Origin: Symsagittifera roscoffensis
Taxonomy: Eukaryota > Xenacoelomorpha > Acoela > Convolutidae
DNA: 64,000 bases
Direction of reading: 5' to 3'
Assembly: GCF_963678635.1 (NCBI RefSeq)
Contig: NC_087064.1
Span: forward strand, 41,691,165-41,755,164
This document shows, in pieces, positions 12,817 through 25,500 of the stretch; within the stretch, counting starts at the first letter, position 1, and every line of letters starts with the position of its first letter. The notes under the pieces are model-generated. The model saw only the letters and a list, made by a program, of their open reading frames with translations. It did no database searches and had not been told where the DNA came from. The translations under genes and the position numbers were made by a program.

Positions 12817-14028
12817 GATTTGACGCCAAATGTCTGATGACAGGTTGGGTCGAGATTTTGATGTTTTTGTAACAACTGAAGAGTCAACCTTTCAGTGTTG
12901 GGGGAAAAAAATTTGAATTTCACTTCTGGATAGAGGGATACTATCTGAGGGATTTTGTACATCAAATTATTTAATGATTGTGTTTTTTAGCTGTATCTGG
13001 AGGGCTTGACAAGTTTATCATATCCGTGATGTCTTCTTTTTCTAATATTAGTAAAGATTTTTTTCGTTGTGGTTTTTGTTGATAGAGTTTAGTTGTGTAC
13101 TGTTTTTTATCCATAATGAATATGGTATGGGTTTAAATGTTCTTTTCTTCATAAACCTTCTTCATAGTGATTTTTATGGCAATCTACATATAGTGGAAAA
13201 TGTTCTAAGCTGTTTTTTTGCTTAGTATCAGAGTCTGTTTTTACTGCGTATTCACATTTTAATCGTGGTGATGTTTTGTCTTTTATGAGAAAGATTTTTT
13301 TTGTGGTTTTTCTATAGTTGTTTTTTGTGTAAAGAGTTCAAGCGGTGTATTTCGACTAAGTGTATCCGGTAAACCAAGGTTTTTGCCACTTGTACGAAAT
13401 ATATGTAGTTTTGCAAAGATCATTAGAGTTCGTTTTTACTGGTGATATAATTTCATAGTGTTCAAGAATGTCAAGAAGTCTGTTTACTTTGTCTCAAATG
13501 TATTGGTAGTTTGCTTGCGCGTTGTTTTTCGAAAACCGAGTCGGATTTCAGTGGAACGTGTCTTTTTTTACCATCAAACTTTGATTTAGCTAAAACCAAG
13601 GGACTTTTTAATAGTAAATCCGCTAATTGACCAAAGTTTTGTTGGTTAATTTGAGAATGATGAAAATGCAATGTTGTTCAATTGCGTCATTAGAAATTTG
13701 GAACGCTGGTTTAAAAAAGTAGGTTTTTGTGAAAAAATTTCGAGTCAAGTGTGTAATTTTTAATGGAAAATTCTTCGTTAAGAAGTTGAATGACAAATAT
13801 CTAATAGTTTTATCTAATAACCCTATATGCCCTTTCTTGTGAGGGACAAAAGTTGCATTTGTTCCACAATATTCTAAGAGTCCTAAAAGAAAAAAGATTT
13901 TAGTTGGTGAGTTACTATATACATGTAATCCTATGGTATCTGCGTTTATGTTTTTAGCGTATTTGATAGTTGAAATCTGTACTCTAAAAAAATTATGGAT
14001 TGGTTTGAATTCAAACCTAGGCATTTAA
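12817..14028 (-). pseudogene. F rearranged unit: connection fragment joined to a copied linker
   Basis: 12817-13433 is the connection and the start of RNase H. At about 13434 it jumps into a linker segment (13434-14028) that is almost identical to 9894-10489: the frame 13471-13671 repeats 9932-10132, and 13623-14024 repeats 10084-10485 with a single residue change. This suggests gene conversion or a recent duplication. Confidence 0.78.
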
Positions 14029-16020
14029 AGATTTGACGTCAAATGTCTGATGACAGGTTGGGTCGAGATTTTGATGTTTTTGTAACAACTGAAGAGTCAA
14101 CCTTTCAGTGTTGGGGGAAAAAAATTTGAATTTCACTTCTGGATAGAGGGATACTATCTGAGGGATTTTGTACATCAAATTATTTAATGATTGTGTTTTT
14201 TAGCTGTATCTGGAGGGCTTGACAAGTTTATCATATCCGTGATGTCTTCTTTTTCTAATATTAGTAAAGATTTTTTTCGTTGTGGTTTTTGTTGATAGAG
14301 TTTAGTTGTGTACTGTTTTTTATCCATAATGAATATGGTATGGGTTTAAATGTTCTTTTCTTCATAAACCTTCTTCATAGTGATTTTTATGGCAATCTAG
14401 ATATAGTGGAAAATGTTCTAAGCTGTTTTTTTGCTTAGTATAAGAGTCTGTTTTTACTGCGTATTCACATTTTAATCGTGGTGATGTTTTGTCTTTTACG
14501 AGAAAGATTTTTTTTGTGGTTTTTCTATAGTTGTTTTTTGTGTAAAGAGTTCAAGCGGTGTATTTCGACTAAGTGTATCCGGTAAACCAAGGTTTTTGCC
14601 ACTTGTACGAAATATTTGTAGTTTTGCAAAGATCATTAGAGTTCGTTGAAATCTGTATACTCTATGATTTGGATTCGGTTTCTGTGTGAAAAAAAAAATT
14701 ATGGCTTTTTGATCTCTTAAAAAAAACTGTTGGATGTTTTGAGCGAAGTATTGATAATTCATGCTCTGATAGTGCATATTTCATGGCTGTACAATCTCTC
14801 GTAGCTGTAGAGAGTCTGAATTCTGCTTGTGTAAAAAGTCTTGAGTTCACTGAAAAAAGGTTCATTTTATTAGTGCCTTGATATGATTGCAAAAAGCTGC
14901 GCGAATTACAAAATTGGAAGTATCGCACATAGCGTAAAAAAGTTGGTCTGGATCTGGAATTGTATTTGAAATTTGTTCTGTGAGAAGAGATTTAATTTTA
15001 TCGAAGCGTTTTTGATGTTCTAAAGTCCAGTTGAACTTATTTTGTTGTCTAGGAGCATTATAAAATGGTCTAAGACATAAATGCAATTTATAAATTTATT
15101 TGTTTAAGAACTCTAACATTCCAAGGACTTCGTGGATTTTCTTTTAATTTGATGATGGTTGGAGTTTTAAATTGCATCTATTTGGGATTTTAAAGGTGTT
15201 TTTGTAGTGCCTTCAACAATATGTCACAGGAAATTCACACAGGTAAGGAAAATTTGTGATTTATCTGGAGCTGCTCTCATGTCTTCTTTTAACAAGTTTT
15301 GGTGAAACTTATCTAAAACTGTAAACAATTTCTATTTTACTTGATATTGTATGAAAATATCGTATTATTAAGTTAAAACGTTTTGGATGAGAATTAGTGG
15401 TTTAAAATTGTTACTCATAAGTAAAAAAAAATGCTGCTGGTCCTATGGATAGGTCATGAAAAAGTCTATTAAACTCGTTTTGTTGATTTTCAATATTGAA
15501 TTTTGTGAAACGACGCAATTGTTCATCTAATAGCATTTGATTGTATGCGCAATTCATATCAGCTGTGGTACAATAGTGTCCGATTAACTTTATAAGTAAT
15601 ACTTGTATGGGTTCTATGGGCCAACTGCAAATTGATTGTTCAAGTAGAGAGTTTTATCATTGTGCGTCTGAAACAGTTTTCAGTGATTCTCCTTTAGCAA
15701 GAATAGTTACTGGGTTTATGAGTAAAGGTTTTTCCGTCGGGTTCATGTTCTTTTTTACTGGTGATATAATTTCATACTGTTCAAGAATGTCAAGAAGTCT
15801 GTTTACTTTGTCTCAAATGTATTGGTACTTTACTTGTGCGTTGTTTTTTGAAAACCGCGTCGGATTCCAAGGGAAGGTGTAGTGGTGAATGTGTCTTTTT
15901 TTACCATCAAACTTTGATGTAGCTGAAACCAGGGGACTTTATAATAGTAAATCCAATAATTGTTCAAAATCTTGTTGGTTAATTTGAGAATGATGAAAAT
16001 TCAATGTTGTTCAATTGTGT
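14029..16020 (-). pseudogene. F unit: connection, RNase H, RT, truncated linker
   Basis: 14029-14480 repeats 12818 onward almost exactly. RNase H pieces are at 14496-14777, 14662-14928 and 14862-15086, each in a different frame. RT is at 15100-15600 with the TAATA lesion near 15363-15372. At about 16020 the linker is cut and joined to the connection of the next unit, deleting several hundred bases relative to the short unit. Confidence 0.76.
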
Positions 16021-18001
16021 CAATGTTTTGATGATTGTGTTTTTTTTGAGCTGTATCTGGACGTCTTGACAAGTTTATCATATCCGTGTTGTCTTCCTTT
16101 TCCAATATTAGTAACGATTTTTTTTGCTGTGGTTTTTGTTTATAGAGTTTAGTTTTGAACTGTTGTTTATCCATAATGAATATGGTATGGGTTTAAATGA
16201 TCTTTTCTTCATAAACCTTCTTCATAGTGGTCGTTATGGCAATCTAGTTATAGTGGAAAATATTCTAAGCTGTTTGTTTGCTTAGTATCAGAGTCTGTTT
16301 TTACTGCGTATTTACATTTTAATAGTGGTGATGTTTCGTCTTTTACGAGAAAGATTTTTTTGTGGTTTTTCTAGAGTTGTTTTTCGTGTAAGGAGTTCAA
16401 TTGGTATAATTCGACTAAGTGTATCCTTAAAGCAAAGTTTTTGTCTCCTGTCCAAAATATATATAGGTTTGAAAATTTCATTAGAGTTCGTTGAAATCTG
16501 TATACTCGATGATTTGGATTCATTTTCTGTGTGAAAAGAAAAATTATGGCTTTTTGATCTCTTAATAAAATTGTTGGGTGTTTTGAGCCAAGGATTGAGA
16601 GTTCATACTCTTTTAGTAAAATTTTATGGCTGCACAATCTCTCATAACTGTAGAGAGTCTGAGTTCTGCTTGTTTAAAAAGTCTTGAATTTACTGATAAA
16701 TTTTCATTCTATTAGTGCCTTGATGTGATTGCAAAAGTGCTGCGCAAGTTCCAAAATTGGAAGCATCGTACAAAGCGTAAAAAAATTGGTCTGGATCTTG
16801 AATTGTAATTGAAATTTGTTCTGTGAGAAGAGATTTAATTTTATTGAAGCGTTTTGGATGTTCTAAAGTCCAGTTGAACTTATTTTGTTGTCTAAAAGTA
16901 TTATAAAATGGTCTAAGACATGAATGCAATTTATAAATTTATTTGTTTAAGAACTTTAACATTCCAAGGAGTTCGTGGATTTTCTTTTAATGTGATGATG
17001 GTTGGAGTTTTAAATTGCATCTATTCGGGATTTTAAAGGTGTTTTCGTAGTGCCTTCAACAATATGTCCCAGGAAATTCACACAGGTAAGGAAAATTTGT
17101 GATTTATCTGGAGCTGCTCTCATGTCTTCTTTTAACAAGTTTTGGTGAAACTTATCTAAAACTGTAAACAGTTTCTGTTTTACTTGATATTGTATGAAAA
17201 TATCGTATTATTAAGTTAAAAGGTTTTGGATGAGGATTAGTGGTTTAAAATTGTTACTCATAAGTAAAAAAAATGCTGCTGGTTCTATGGATAGGTCATG
17301 AAAAAGTCTATTAAACTCGTATTGTTGATTTTCAATATTGAATTTGGTGAAACGACGCAATTGTTCATCTAATAGCTTTTGATTGTATGCGCAATTCATA
17401 TCGGCTGTGGTACAATAGTGTCCGATTATCTTTATAAGTAATACTTGTATGGGTTCGATGGGCCAACTGCAATTTGATTCATCAAGTAGAGAGTTTTATC
17501 ATTGTGCGTCTGAAACAGTTTTCAGTGATTCTCCTTTAGCAAGAATAGTTATTGGGTTTATGAGTGAAAGTTTTTCCGTCGGGTTCATGTTCTTTTTTAC
17601 TGGTGATATATTTTCATACTGTTCAAGAATGTCAAGAAGTCTGTTTACTTTGTCTCAAATGTATTGGTATTTTACTTGTGCGTTGTTTTTTGAAAACCGC
17701 GTCGGATTCCAGTGGAAGGTGTAGTGGTGAATGTGTCTTTTTTTACCATCAAACTTTGATGTAGCTAAAACCAGGGGACTTTATAATAGTAAATCCGCTA
17801 ATTGTTCAAAGTCTTGTTGGTTAATGTGAGAATGATGAAAATCCAAGGTTGTTCAATTGTGTCATTGGAAATTTGGAACGTTGGTTTAAAAAAGGAGGTT
17901 TTTGTGAAAAAATTTCGAGTCAAATGTGTTATTTTTAATGGAAAATTCTTCGTTAAGAAGTTGATTGACAAATAGCTACTAGTTTTATCTAATAACCCTA
18001 T
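16021..18001 (-). pseudogene. F unit interrupted by the giant element (left part)
   Basis: Connection and RNase H (16371-16637 and 16690-16929; ALYDASNFGTCAALLQSH), RT (17211-17399; NCAYNQKLLDEQLRRF) with the active-site lesion near 17205-17215, then the linker, which breaks at 18001 where the 3' LTR begins. It continues at 44112. Confidence 0.78.
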
Positions 18002-18885
18002 TGTAACATTCGCCCAAATATCACACAGCGACGGAGCGTAGAAAAAGTACCTATCAACGACTGACAGGCGTCAGTTACCTTAATTCTACTCGTTTTTCAC
18101 CGTCTCGACCTTGCCAGTTGATTTTCTGGTCTGTTTAGGGCAAAGTAAAAAGTTACCATTTTTAGGCCATCAGTCAAACGACTTTTGATCAGCTTTCGTT
18201 TGCATGCGAACACAACCACATAGCTGAGTCTCGGATCCTCAGACTACGTGATTGTCATTAAAAACACGGCTCGAACAACCTATTTTTATATGTTTTTGTG
18301 TGACAGTTTTATATTAAATCCATTGGAGATGGATTGACCCTTTCCTTTTTCTATCTACTCATGCTCTGAAATATTAAATAATAACGGTGTTAATTAAGAT
18401 CTAGGACATTACAGCAGCTGTTATAGTCAGTTTTCACAGTCCCTTCACATATAACAGTCTCTGGGGGACCAAGCCTCCGCTCCCGTGATTTTCTTGAGAT
18501 AACACTCTTATCTCCTATATTTCGTGTCCCGGGAGGGTTCCGTGGTATTTCTCTTCCCCCCACTGAAGCCTCCGTCTCCACAAATATCTGTCGCTAAGGT
18601 CCTTATCGGGTGTTCTTGCCACGATAAGAGGCTCCGTGTTTTTCTGTCTTTGATACAACTGTTCTTCACAATCTATATCGTGGTTCTGATTTTCGTCTTT
18701 TCTATTCAAAATGGCCGTCTTTTTTCTATTTCTCAGAAATGTTCTTCTTCCGATCGAAATTTTAAAAATAAAAATTCTAGAACATTCTGACCCCCCGTCG
18801 CAACACTTTTCTGTTCATAAGGCCTTTAGTCACTCTTTTTTCTGTCGCGGGAAGGTTGTGCTGTGTCATCCGGCAGAATGGCACA
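18002..18885 (-). repeat. 3' LTR of the giant element (884 bp)
   Basis: Left-hand LTR copy, starting TGTAACATTCGCCC on the plus strand and ending ...GGCACA at 18885, directly followed by the polypurine tract. The boundary with the other LTR is set by the point where similarity stops (GGCACATACTCC here, GGCACATATATG at the other end). Divergence from the other LTR is about 0.5 percent of aligned bases, which suggests a recent insertion. Confidence 0.97.
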
Positions 18886-18923
18886 TACTCCCCGGACAAG
18901 TCTCCATCAATGTCCCTATTGAT
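18886..18923 (-). promoter_or_regulatory. 3' polypurine tract and adjoining hairpin
   Basis: Immediately upstream (in sense) of the 3' LTR the minus strand reads TTGTCCGGGGAGTA, whose GGGGAG is the only purine run next to the LTR and is the expected plus-strand primer. It is preceded by a hairpin, arms ATCAAT/ATTGAT (plus 18906-18911 and 18918-18923) around a GGGA-containing loop. The tract is shorter than in many retroelements, which may be why the flanking structure is conserved. Confidence 0.7.
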
Positions 18924-19531
18924 CGCACAACACCGGGTTATCATCAAGTAGGTATCCAGTTTTCTGTAACCAATCTTACAAATCGCATAAGAAAATGAAA
19001 TTTATCTACTCCACTTCAACTCACTACGTGTTCACAAATGGCATCGTACTACATCTCACTGCCTTTCAACATTTTCACAAAATTTGCACCATGAGGAGTG
19101 TCCTAGATAAAATTTCTTTTCTGACTACTTACGTCGTCTTGTTATAAAACTTCTTTTCGCTCTTTGTGATTAAAAAGTGGGACGTGGCACGGCCACGCAC
19201 CCGTTAAAATTAACTTAACTTCACTCACCAAGTATAATTAGTCATTTATGCGGTCCTTTCAATATTAAAACTAAGAAACTCTGTGGCTAGGAAAGTTATT
19301 GAGTTACCCACCCTTCTCGAGCGAATATACATACATAGATAATAGTAACTAAAATCAACAATTTCAACAATTTTAACAATTGCAACAATTTTCAAAGTTT
19401 GGTCTGACCAAACTAAATCAAAACAAAAAGTTTAACAAGTTCAATAATCAAAACTTGGTTGATTTGTTCAAGTTTTAGCACACAAAGACAATCAAGTTTT
19501 TTTCTCCTTCTCTTCTCTTCTTCGGTCATCT
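18924..19531 (-). other. 3' untranslated region of the giant element
   Basis: About 600 bp between the ORF3 stop and the PPT hairpin with no gene. It holds an AACAATTTY-type mini-repeat at 19355-19395 and a perfect hairpin AGTTTGGT-CTG-ACCAAACT at 19396-19414, with the same 8-3-8 geometry as the hairpin in the pol-ORF2 spacer. Confidence 0.65.
19396..19414 (-). other. 8-3-8 hairpin downstream of ORF3
   Basis: Perfect inverted repeat of 8 bp with a 3-nt loop. It might mark RNA processing or an end signal; no homology to a known terminator is claimed. Confidence 0.5.
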
Positions 19532-22500
19532 TCATTCCATCATTTCTCCATCCTGATGTTCAGCGTCACTGTCTTCCAGAATTTTCTCTAACATGTCCAG
19601 AGAGTTGCGGGCCGTGCCCCAACCCTCCTGTTCCAACAGCCTCGGTTTGCAACAAGGTAGCAAGTCCACATTCACCTTCTGCTCCCGGTTCCTGCAAAAG
19701 CTGTTGTGAAGACATAGGCTCACGTTTCGTTCTAGGTCAGCTCTTAAGACCTCTTTCTTCTCATCTTCAGTAACACAAGGCGCTCCAGCTACTCGCTTCA
19801 CCGCCGTGGTGACCGCGTTTCTATGCGTCAGGAAAGCTCTCTTATAGGCTCCTGGTCCTATGTCTAGCTGGAAAGATTGATAGGCTTCCGTGTTCCTTGA
19901 CATGTGACGCTTCGCACGTTCATACATCCAAGATGTCATCACTGCACGGAACCAAGGCATCAATCTTTGCCTTGACCATATTCTTTCGATGGCTTTAGGT
20001 ATTCTCAGAACCTTGCAGGTGGTTCTGAAAAGATCCAATTCACTACTCATTTTCACGTTGCTCAGCTGTTCAGGAGTCGGCACGGCCGTCTCCTGCTCAC
20101 TTGTGTCTGCATTAGCCTCCAACCATCTCACTGCTAGCATGGCGCTAACCACCACGATTGACACTGGTTGATTCTGATCGGGCAACCCCGTGGAGTACAA
20201 CTCCTCCACGTCCCATACTAGGATCAGATTCCCGCGTTTGGGGTACCACAACGTCTGCGCTAAGCAGTGGCAAGGATACTCCCCATGGGTTCTCACTATG
20301 TTCCTTCGGGTCCGATACCCTGAGGCTCCCAGTAACGGTTCCACTTCCATCAGAATTCTATGTAGGTCGTCTTTCTCTTCTATGGTGGGGAATTCAGTAG
20401 GTAACGCTCCACTCGCTTTCTGTTTCTGGAACTCACTCACGTTGCCTTCGTTCAGTCTCATGAACTCTTCACCCACAACGTCTTGCAACTCGCCTTCGGA
20501 TCTCTTCGGGACTGCCCGAAAGATCTTTGCCAACAAGTCATATGACCTCTCTGACATTCTGGCCAACCTCACGCACTTTGGCACAGAGAAAAGTTGGTCA
20601 ACCAACACTTGTTGCGTCCTCGCATCCATCACCACCATGTGCGTAGGATACTTGCTATTACAATACGGCGCTGAGCTTGAACCCACCATATATTTTGAAC
20701 CAGTAGGTCTGTGATAGGCTTCACTATCCTTCAGATTCATTTCATTCTCTAGGGCTTCTCGCCAGCCTCCAATCTTTTGCTCTGTCTGTAATGCTCCAGG
20801 GAATATTTCCACGCTGAGGGACGTCACTAGCTCATGGGCACGCTCCAAGCGCTCGAGCGATTCTATCGAACTCGTCATGCTGCAAAATCCCAAGGCTGTG
20901 ATCAGGTTTACGTCCGTCACCCCATGGCAGTCTGCGACCAACTCCATGGCACTCTTATCTGACATGCTCAATCTTCCGTACAATCGTGCCAGTTGTCGAT
21001 GCTGCTCGCTTAGCGTAATCAGGCAGTGTCCCAGGTTACAAACATGTCCTTCCATCCCACTGTGTTGAGCCAAGCATGTGCCTTGCTTCAACCAATTACT
21101 CGATGTACCTTCCTCGGACAGCTCCGTGGACGGGTTGCTCTTCTTCTTCGTCAATCTCATGGCCAGCAGGTGATGTATCATGGCCAGATCATGTAAACTC
21201 GCATCATCATCCCGTTCTAACATGACATCCGCGGTCATGTCCCAGATTAAGCCTGCGTTAGGATGGGGACACCAGGAAGGTTTCATGAGTTCCCACATCA
21301 CTACTAGACTGGTTTTCAAGGGACCGTCCCAAGAACCACAATCAAAACTCACTTGCCCTTTTAGCTCGGGAATCGGGGGCTCGACTACTCGTTCTTCCAA
21401 AATAATTCCAAGCTTGGGTTGTTCCACCATCAACATTCCAATTTCCTTAATCCGTTCAACCCAGAAGTTGAGCACTGTGACTTGCTCGTAGTCGAAGTAT
21501 GCTTCCCTGGCTTCTTCGTTCACGAAGGGATTATACGCCATCCCCGGTATGCCAGACACGTATTGGAACGACTTCAGTTTCCCTAGTGTTGCAAACTCCT
21601 TTTGTCCTCTGGCCGCTTCAATCAAGTCTCTGCTCACTCTCAATTCTTTGTTGGAGTATCTTCTCACCTCTTCCAACTTGCGATAGCTTTCCATATCATT
21701 CGACTCCTTGCTTGGCACGGTCAATGGCATGTCCTGATATAGCTCTAGGAGTGCCCTAAGGAAGTTCCTTTCGCAATCAACTCCCTTTTGCCGAATGATC
21801 TTTATACATTCTCCCAACACAGGAGTGGGGATGCAATCCACCACGAACCTGACCAAGCAAAGGGCATCCTTACGCTTAGCCCATGCTATCGCTGAATCGT
21901 CTTTCGAAATCAATGCTCGTAGAGCTTCCATTAACTCTAGCTCCTGTTCTCGTGATTTCGAGTCATTACTGGCTTCATACTCCGCCTTTTTGATGCCCAT
22001 CAAGCACCAAGCCAGTCGTACTTGCAGATCAGTTCTCACGCAAGGATGAGCCAGGTATGCTGCCACAGTAGCAGGTGCATTCATCGTCTCATCGAAGTAT
22101 TTCTGGAGGGCCGCCCTCCAAGAAATCTCTAGCAGTTTTTCCAATCCAATTTCATTCGCTTCTGATGACATCACTGTGCCATACTCTCTTCGATTGAAGT
22201 TAGAGTTCTCCGTGATCCCTTTCAGATATTCTTGCATGGCCCGCTTTTCACTCCAAGCCATCAGGTGCCCTCTCGCGGAGTTCCTCGCTTTCAACATCTC
22301 CACATAACCCCCTGCCGGATCTCCCATGTGGACCGATTCCGGCACAGTTATTCGACTGTACTCGACCACGTCGAGTTGTCCTTCCAGTTTCAACTTGGCC
22401 ATGTTGATCCGCGAGGGCCTATAATCTTCAAGTCCTCCAGATCCACATTGACTGATGACTTCCATTTCTAACTTAGTGTCTGCCAGGGTTCGCGCCGTCT

Positions 22501-25500
22501 TCTTCGATCTCGTGGCGGTTACGGTCAGACCTGCCAAGAGCATAGGGGGTATCAGATTCTCTTTTTCTCCCCCTGTCAGTGTTGTACTATCTCCCTGCCC
22601 GCTCTCGCCTGAACGACCTGCGCTCGTTAAAGAGGTCACCACTGCGTTGGCTCTTGACTTCACCACTCTCGGGTTCATGGCTCGACTTCCTGTCTTCCCT
22701 TTTAGTCGCTTCAGCCCTTTCCTGGCTCGTCTGACAGGTAATTTCTTTGCAACATGCTGATCATCGGCACTGTCTTCTGTTACTGACTCGGTCAGAACAT
22801 CCGACTCCATGGAGCTCACTATTTTTTCCAGGACCTCACGCATGATGGGTTGGTTCAATCCCACCTTCATTATGGACTGCGTCCCATATCGCCTTATCAC
22901 GTCCCAAGATTTCTCCATGAAGTTTACTCGGCTCCAGATTGCTCCTGTCTTGCCTTCCAACTCCATTTGATATCTTTCCCATTCTTCTTCTGGTAATGTG
23001 CTGAGGAACGATATCTTCATTGACTCTTCGATTTTCCTCCTCCTTGGTGATTCATAAAGCAGTTTCTGCGGATCCCTGCTTCGGCACTCTCTAGCCTGGC
23101 TTATTGGGTCTATTGGAGATAGATCGGCCGACGCCTCCTTTGTAGGAGACATGAAGGACGATGGTGCCATTAGCAATAAACTCCCATCGACTTCCCCATC
23201 GTCGTCTTCACTGAACCGGTATTCTAGCAAGTCCCTTTCCAACGCTCCTAGATCGGTCTCTCCCGGTTTCTCCGTCTTACTTCCGGTCCCGTCATCGTTA
23301 TCGTCCTGATCCATCAATTCATCGTCGTCCGCATCAGGTTTCGGCCTAGGTCCCGAGGGTCCTTGTCGCGCGTCTGTGCCCGAATCCGGCCGAGCCGGTA
23401 CGGCCATGTCTCCTGCATGATAAAACAATTCATCATCGACCAGGAACTCTACCAACTCCTCGCCATGTGGGGCCAGGTCCTCTATCGTTATATATGAGCC
23501 TCCTCTGCTCTCCCTTGCCACCTCCAGCATCACCACTTTCGCTTCTCCTGACCACTTCAGTCTCGATAAGTCATCCGCGGAAGAATATACTTCGTTCCAC
23601 GTTTCAGCCGAGACCTCTGGTCTCCTGGAGGGTAGTGCTTTGATCTTTTTCCTGCTCCAGGCATCGGGGAATGAGAAGTCGAACGTATGCGCGGCAGCAA
23701 CGTTCCAGCTGATGAAGCGCGGCTCCATCCCTCCACTCCACTTCAGCATTCTCTTCTCTGCGTCACGAGCTGCTCCAATACGAGGGGCAGTGATGGGAGA
23801 TGTGACTCCCAACAACATCCTCCTTATCGGTGGATATCGATGGCATTGGTCCGGCAGCGGCCTGGACCCAGGAAGCCATGTTTGTTGATTCTCTTTCGCC
23901 TGGGCATAGGCTCCCGGCAATTGAGGTACTCCCACAGCCTCTCCTGTATCCTTCACCACTGGTCTCAAATTCCAGAGTTTTGGGTTAAACTGGATGTGGG
24001 ACAGATCCTCACGGCCCATTCTGCATTTGAAGTGGTTGTTGAAGTCCATCAACACCCAGCCTGGCTCTGCTATTCTTCCGAACAGCCTATCGTCGCTAGC
24101 CAGCTTCCTCAGTTCACTCTGTTCTACCCAATTCAGCACGGAACAATCCACTACTGAGACCAGGTTGACGTACAACACTGAATTCCTGTACGCTTTAACT
24201 TGCACATCCGGGAACGCAAAAGACATCACCGGTCCATACACCACTGTGACGAATTCCCTCAGTCCGTGGACCAGAGCCAACGGATCAATCCGCATCATGA
24301 CAGCTAAGTCTGTTAGTAAGGGCATGCCACAATACTGCTTACATTCGCCTGCGTTCGTCGCCACCTTGTCCTCTCCTGTGACGCTTCTGTTCTGTTGCAA
24401 GAGGTATTGAAGCAGGAGAGTCCTCCAGTCTTTCATCTTCTTGAGCGAGGCGGTTTCCAACTGTGCATTGAACTCACGACTGGGTCCCTGTAGTTGTTCA
24501 GGGTAACGTAATAGCACAAGCAAATCTCCCAGTCGACCATAGGTCATGGCAATCAGAGTCAGGAGTCCGTCCAATCTCAAATCTGCCAACGCTTGGGTAA
24601 AGAGGTTTGCCGGTCCTTTCACAAAGTTTTCATGACCAAATGTCACGTATAAGGCTAGCACCAGGCCAATCGACAACTTCCTGATGTCTTTGACGAAGCT
24701 CGCGATCAGGTTCCTAGATGCCTTCGGATAGCACGTCGATAGGAAAGATGGCGTCCATCCCACTCCCATTCCACCCAAGATAGCATCTGATCGTTCATAC
24801 TGTGCCTTCGTGGCCAGCACGTCAGCTTGGAACTTGTCCAACGACATCGTGTTTACGTCTTGCATCAGTTTCAACATCTTGCCTCCAGCCAACTCCCGGG
24901 CATTAAGTAGATTCTTCAGATACGCGTGTATCTCTTTAATTATTGCCGGCGCATGCTCAAACGCGTCCTCACCCAAGGTGCACAGCCTCGGTGACAGATA
25001 CAACCATATGTTGTTGTGTGGCTTCGTACGCAAAGCTATTGCCATGAGGTCCTCCTCTGCTGACGTCATATTCTTTCTGATCATCCTTCCCTGCTCATTC
25101 TCTGCATGATCCATCTGTCTGAACCAGAGATCATCAGCCACCTGTTGTACTAACAGATGATCGTCACCTACCCCTGGTCTTAGCTTCAGTAATCTTGCGA
25201 AGTTGGACAGCTCCAACCCCAGAACTTCATCTAGCACCAACCGAGTTGTGCTACAATCTCTGAGCCCCTGTATGGCATTCGAGATGTCAGCCCAAACGGC
25301 GGGAAGCTCAGATCGGGACGGATAGTAATTGTCCGGGTCCACCACTCTGTTTGGGGCAGGAATTATCACGTTAAATATCCCCTCTGCTATCATCGTGACC
25401 ATTGTGTACACAAATTGAAGGGGTTCAGGCAACGCAGCGTAGCCTGGTGACAATACGAAGATCACCTTCACCACATTCATGGTGAAACGTTGTCTTGCTG

